This document shows, piece after piece, positions 5,189 through 6,106 of a DNA stretch of 6,106 nucleotides (position 1 is its first letter; every line of letters starts with the position of its first letter). Location of the stretch: assembly GCA_001774505.1 (NCBI GenBank), contig MFAF01000061.1, positions 1-6,106 on the forward strand. The letters are read 5' to 3'. Position numbers and translations under genes: made by a program. The notes beneath the pieces are model-generated. The model was given only the letters and a program-made list of their open reading frames with translations, did no database searches and was not told the DNA's origin. This stretch comes from Candidatus Coatesbacteria bacterium RBG_13_66_14. Lineage in GTDB: Bacteria; RBG-13-66-14.

Positions 5189-6063
5189 GAACCGTCCGCG
5201 CGGCCGTTGTGGGTTGCGGACCGGCGGGCATCGCCGCCGCGATTCAACTGGCCCGGCACGGCGTTGAATTCTTCCTCTTCGAGCGGGGGCGCCCGGGAGG
5301 CCTGTTGTGGAACGCCCACCGGGTCGAGAATTATCCCGGTTTCCCCGGGGGCATCCCCGGCCCGAACCTCGTGGGGCTGTTCCTGCGCCAGCTCGAGGAG
5401 GGCGGGATAGTCCCGATTGCCGAGGAAGTCTCAGGGTTGGAGCGGCGCCCTGGCGGCTTCATCCTCCGAACGACCGTCGGTGAATACGAGGCGGCGCGCG
5501 TGGTTCTGGCGACCGGCACCCGACCCAAGCCGTGGGACGGCCCCGCGGTCCCGCCGGAATGCGCCGACCGGGTCCACACCGAGGTCCACCCTCTCCGCGG
5601 TCTCGCCGGGCGGAAGGTCGTGATAATCGGCGCGGGCGACGCCGCCTTCGATTACGCCCTGGGCCTGGCCGGGTCCAACGACGTGACGATTTTGAATCGT
5701 GGAACACGGACCCGCTGCCTCCCGCTCCTGGAGCGCCGGGCGTCCCGGGAACCCCGGATCCGCTACCGCGCCCAAACATCCCCGGTAAAGCTCGGCTTCG
5801 CCGACGGCCGCCTTCTGGTACAATGCACCGCGGGGGGCGCGACGGTGGACCTCGAGGCCGACCACCTCCTCCTGGCCGTCGGCCGGGAACCGGACCTAGG
5901 CCTGCTAGCGGCAGACCTGCTCGACGGCGACGGGCGGCCGGTGGCGGGTCTTTTCGTCATCGGCGATGCTGCGGGCGGAAGGTGCCGCCAGGCGGCCATC
6001 GCCGTGGGGGACGGCGTCCGGGCGGCCATGACGATCGCCAACGATTTGGACGAATCGCGATGA
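5185..6063 (+). CDS. Thioredoxin-reductase-like FAD/NAD(P)-dependent oxidoreductase without CxxC
   Basis: A 292-residue two-dinucleotide-domain flavoprotein of the thioredoxin reductase superfamily. GCGPAG (10-15) is the FAD-binding Rossmann turn; VENYPGFPG (47-55) and ATG (109-111) are family signatures. GAGDAA (149-154) is the second, NAD(P)-binding turn, and GLFVIGDAAGG (255-265) is the C-terminal FAD-contact motif. Two usual thioredoxin reductase features are absent. There is no CxxC pair between the ATG motif and the second Rossmann turn (the only cysteine there is C126), and the HRR motif that favours NADPH is replaced by LNRGTR (170-175). Disulfide reduction is therefore unlikely; it may reduce a ferredoxin or another partner. 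GTG start at 5185 overlaps the hydrolase stop, with GGTGA just upstream. Its own TGA overlaps the next ATG by four bases. Length is slightly below the usual 300-330. Confidence 0.9.
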   Translation: MRTVRAAVVGCGPAGIAAAIQLARHGVEFFLFERGRPGGLLWNAHRVENYPGFPGGIPGPNLVGLFLRQLEEGGIVPIAEEVSGLERRPGGFILRTTVGEYEAARVVLATGTRPKPWDGPAVPPECADRVHTEVHPLRGLAGRKVVIIGAGDAAFDYALGLAGSNDVTILNRGTRTRCLPLLERRASREPRIRYRAQTSPVKLGFADGRLLVQCTAGGATVDLEADHLLLAVGREPDLGLLAADLLDGDGRPVAGLFVIGDAAGGRCRQAAIAVGDGVRAAMTIANDLDESR

Positions 6064-6106
6064 GGATAATCGCCGTCAGCGGATCGGACGAGGTAGCCCG
6101 GGTCTA
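6060..6106 (+). CDS. Start of a further gene, partial at the window edge, possibly a phosphoesterase
   Basis: ATG at 6060 overlaps the TGA of the flavoprotein gene (ATGA). Fifteen complete codons follow, reading MRIIAVSGSDEVARV, and the frame is open at the edge. The hydrophobic strand ending in a Ser/Asp-rich turn resembles the N-terminus of some metallophosphoesterases (ILAVSD-type), but the segment is too short to decide. The four-base overlap, as at the previous junction, supports a real coupled gene. Confidence 0.55.
   Translation, partial: MRIIAVSGSDEVARV

Overview
The window comes from a GC-rich bacterial chromosome with densely packed genes. Single-copy housekeeping enzymes dominate, frequent TTG and GTG start codons are used, and one secreted protein has calcium-loop motifs. 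No phage, plasmid, CRISPR, tRNA or rRNA sequence is visible. I cannot assign a phylum. The gene mix and the possible assembly artefact at the left edge would suit a metagenome-derived genome of an uncultivated lineage, but that is a guess.

Left half, all on the minus strand, read from right to left. An operon-like group starts at a promoter near 3421-3449. It holds protein-L-isoaspartate methyltransferase (pcm), a UspA-family protein, and a secreted protein with aspartate-rich VCBS/FG-GAP-like loops. The gaps are 15 bases and then a one-base TGATG overlap. A 147-base gap follows, filled almost entirely by an inverted-repeat element with nested hairpins (about 913-1019). Next comes the N-terminal half of an AMP-forming acyl-CoA synthetase that runs off the left edge. 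Its last 182 bases are a perfect two-copy tandem duplication of a 91-base unit, which shifts the reading frame. This is either an assembly artefact or a real disruption.

Right half, all on the plus strand. A near-consensus sigma-70 promoter (TTGACA, 18 bases, TATACT) drives ornithine carbamoyltransferase. After a 67-base gap containing a strong hairpin come an isochorismatase-like cysteine hydrolase, a thioredoxin-reductase-like flavoprotein without the CxxC redox pair, and the first 15 codons of a further gene. The last three overlap by four bases each (GTGA, ATGA), so they are probably translationally coupled.

The two transcription units diverge from the 3404-3528 intergenic region. A perfect 10-base palindrome sits exactly between the two predicted -35 boxes and is a candidate shared operator. 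Functionally, the left operon looks like protein repair, stress response and an envelope protein; the right one starts with arginine biosynthesis followed by redox and hydrolytic enzymes of unknown substrate. I found no clear new defence or mobile system. The items most worth checking are the 91-base duplication, the inverted-repeat element, the divergent promoter with its palindrome, and the coupled hydrolase/flavoprotein pair.
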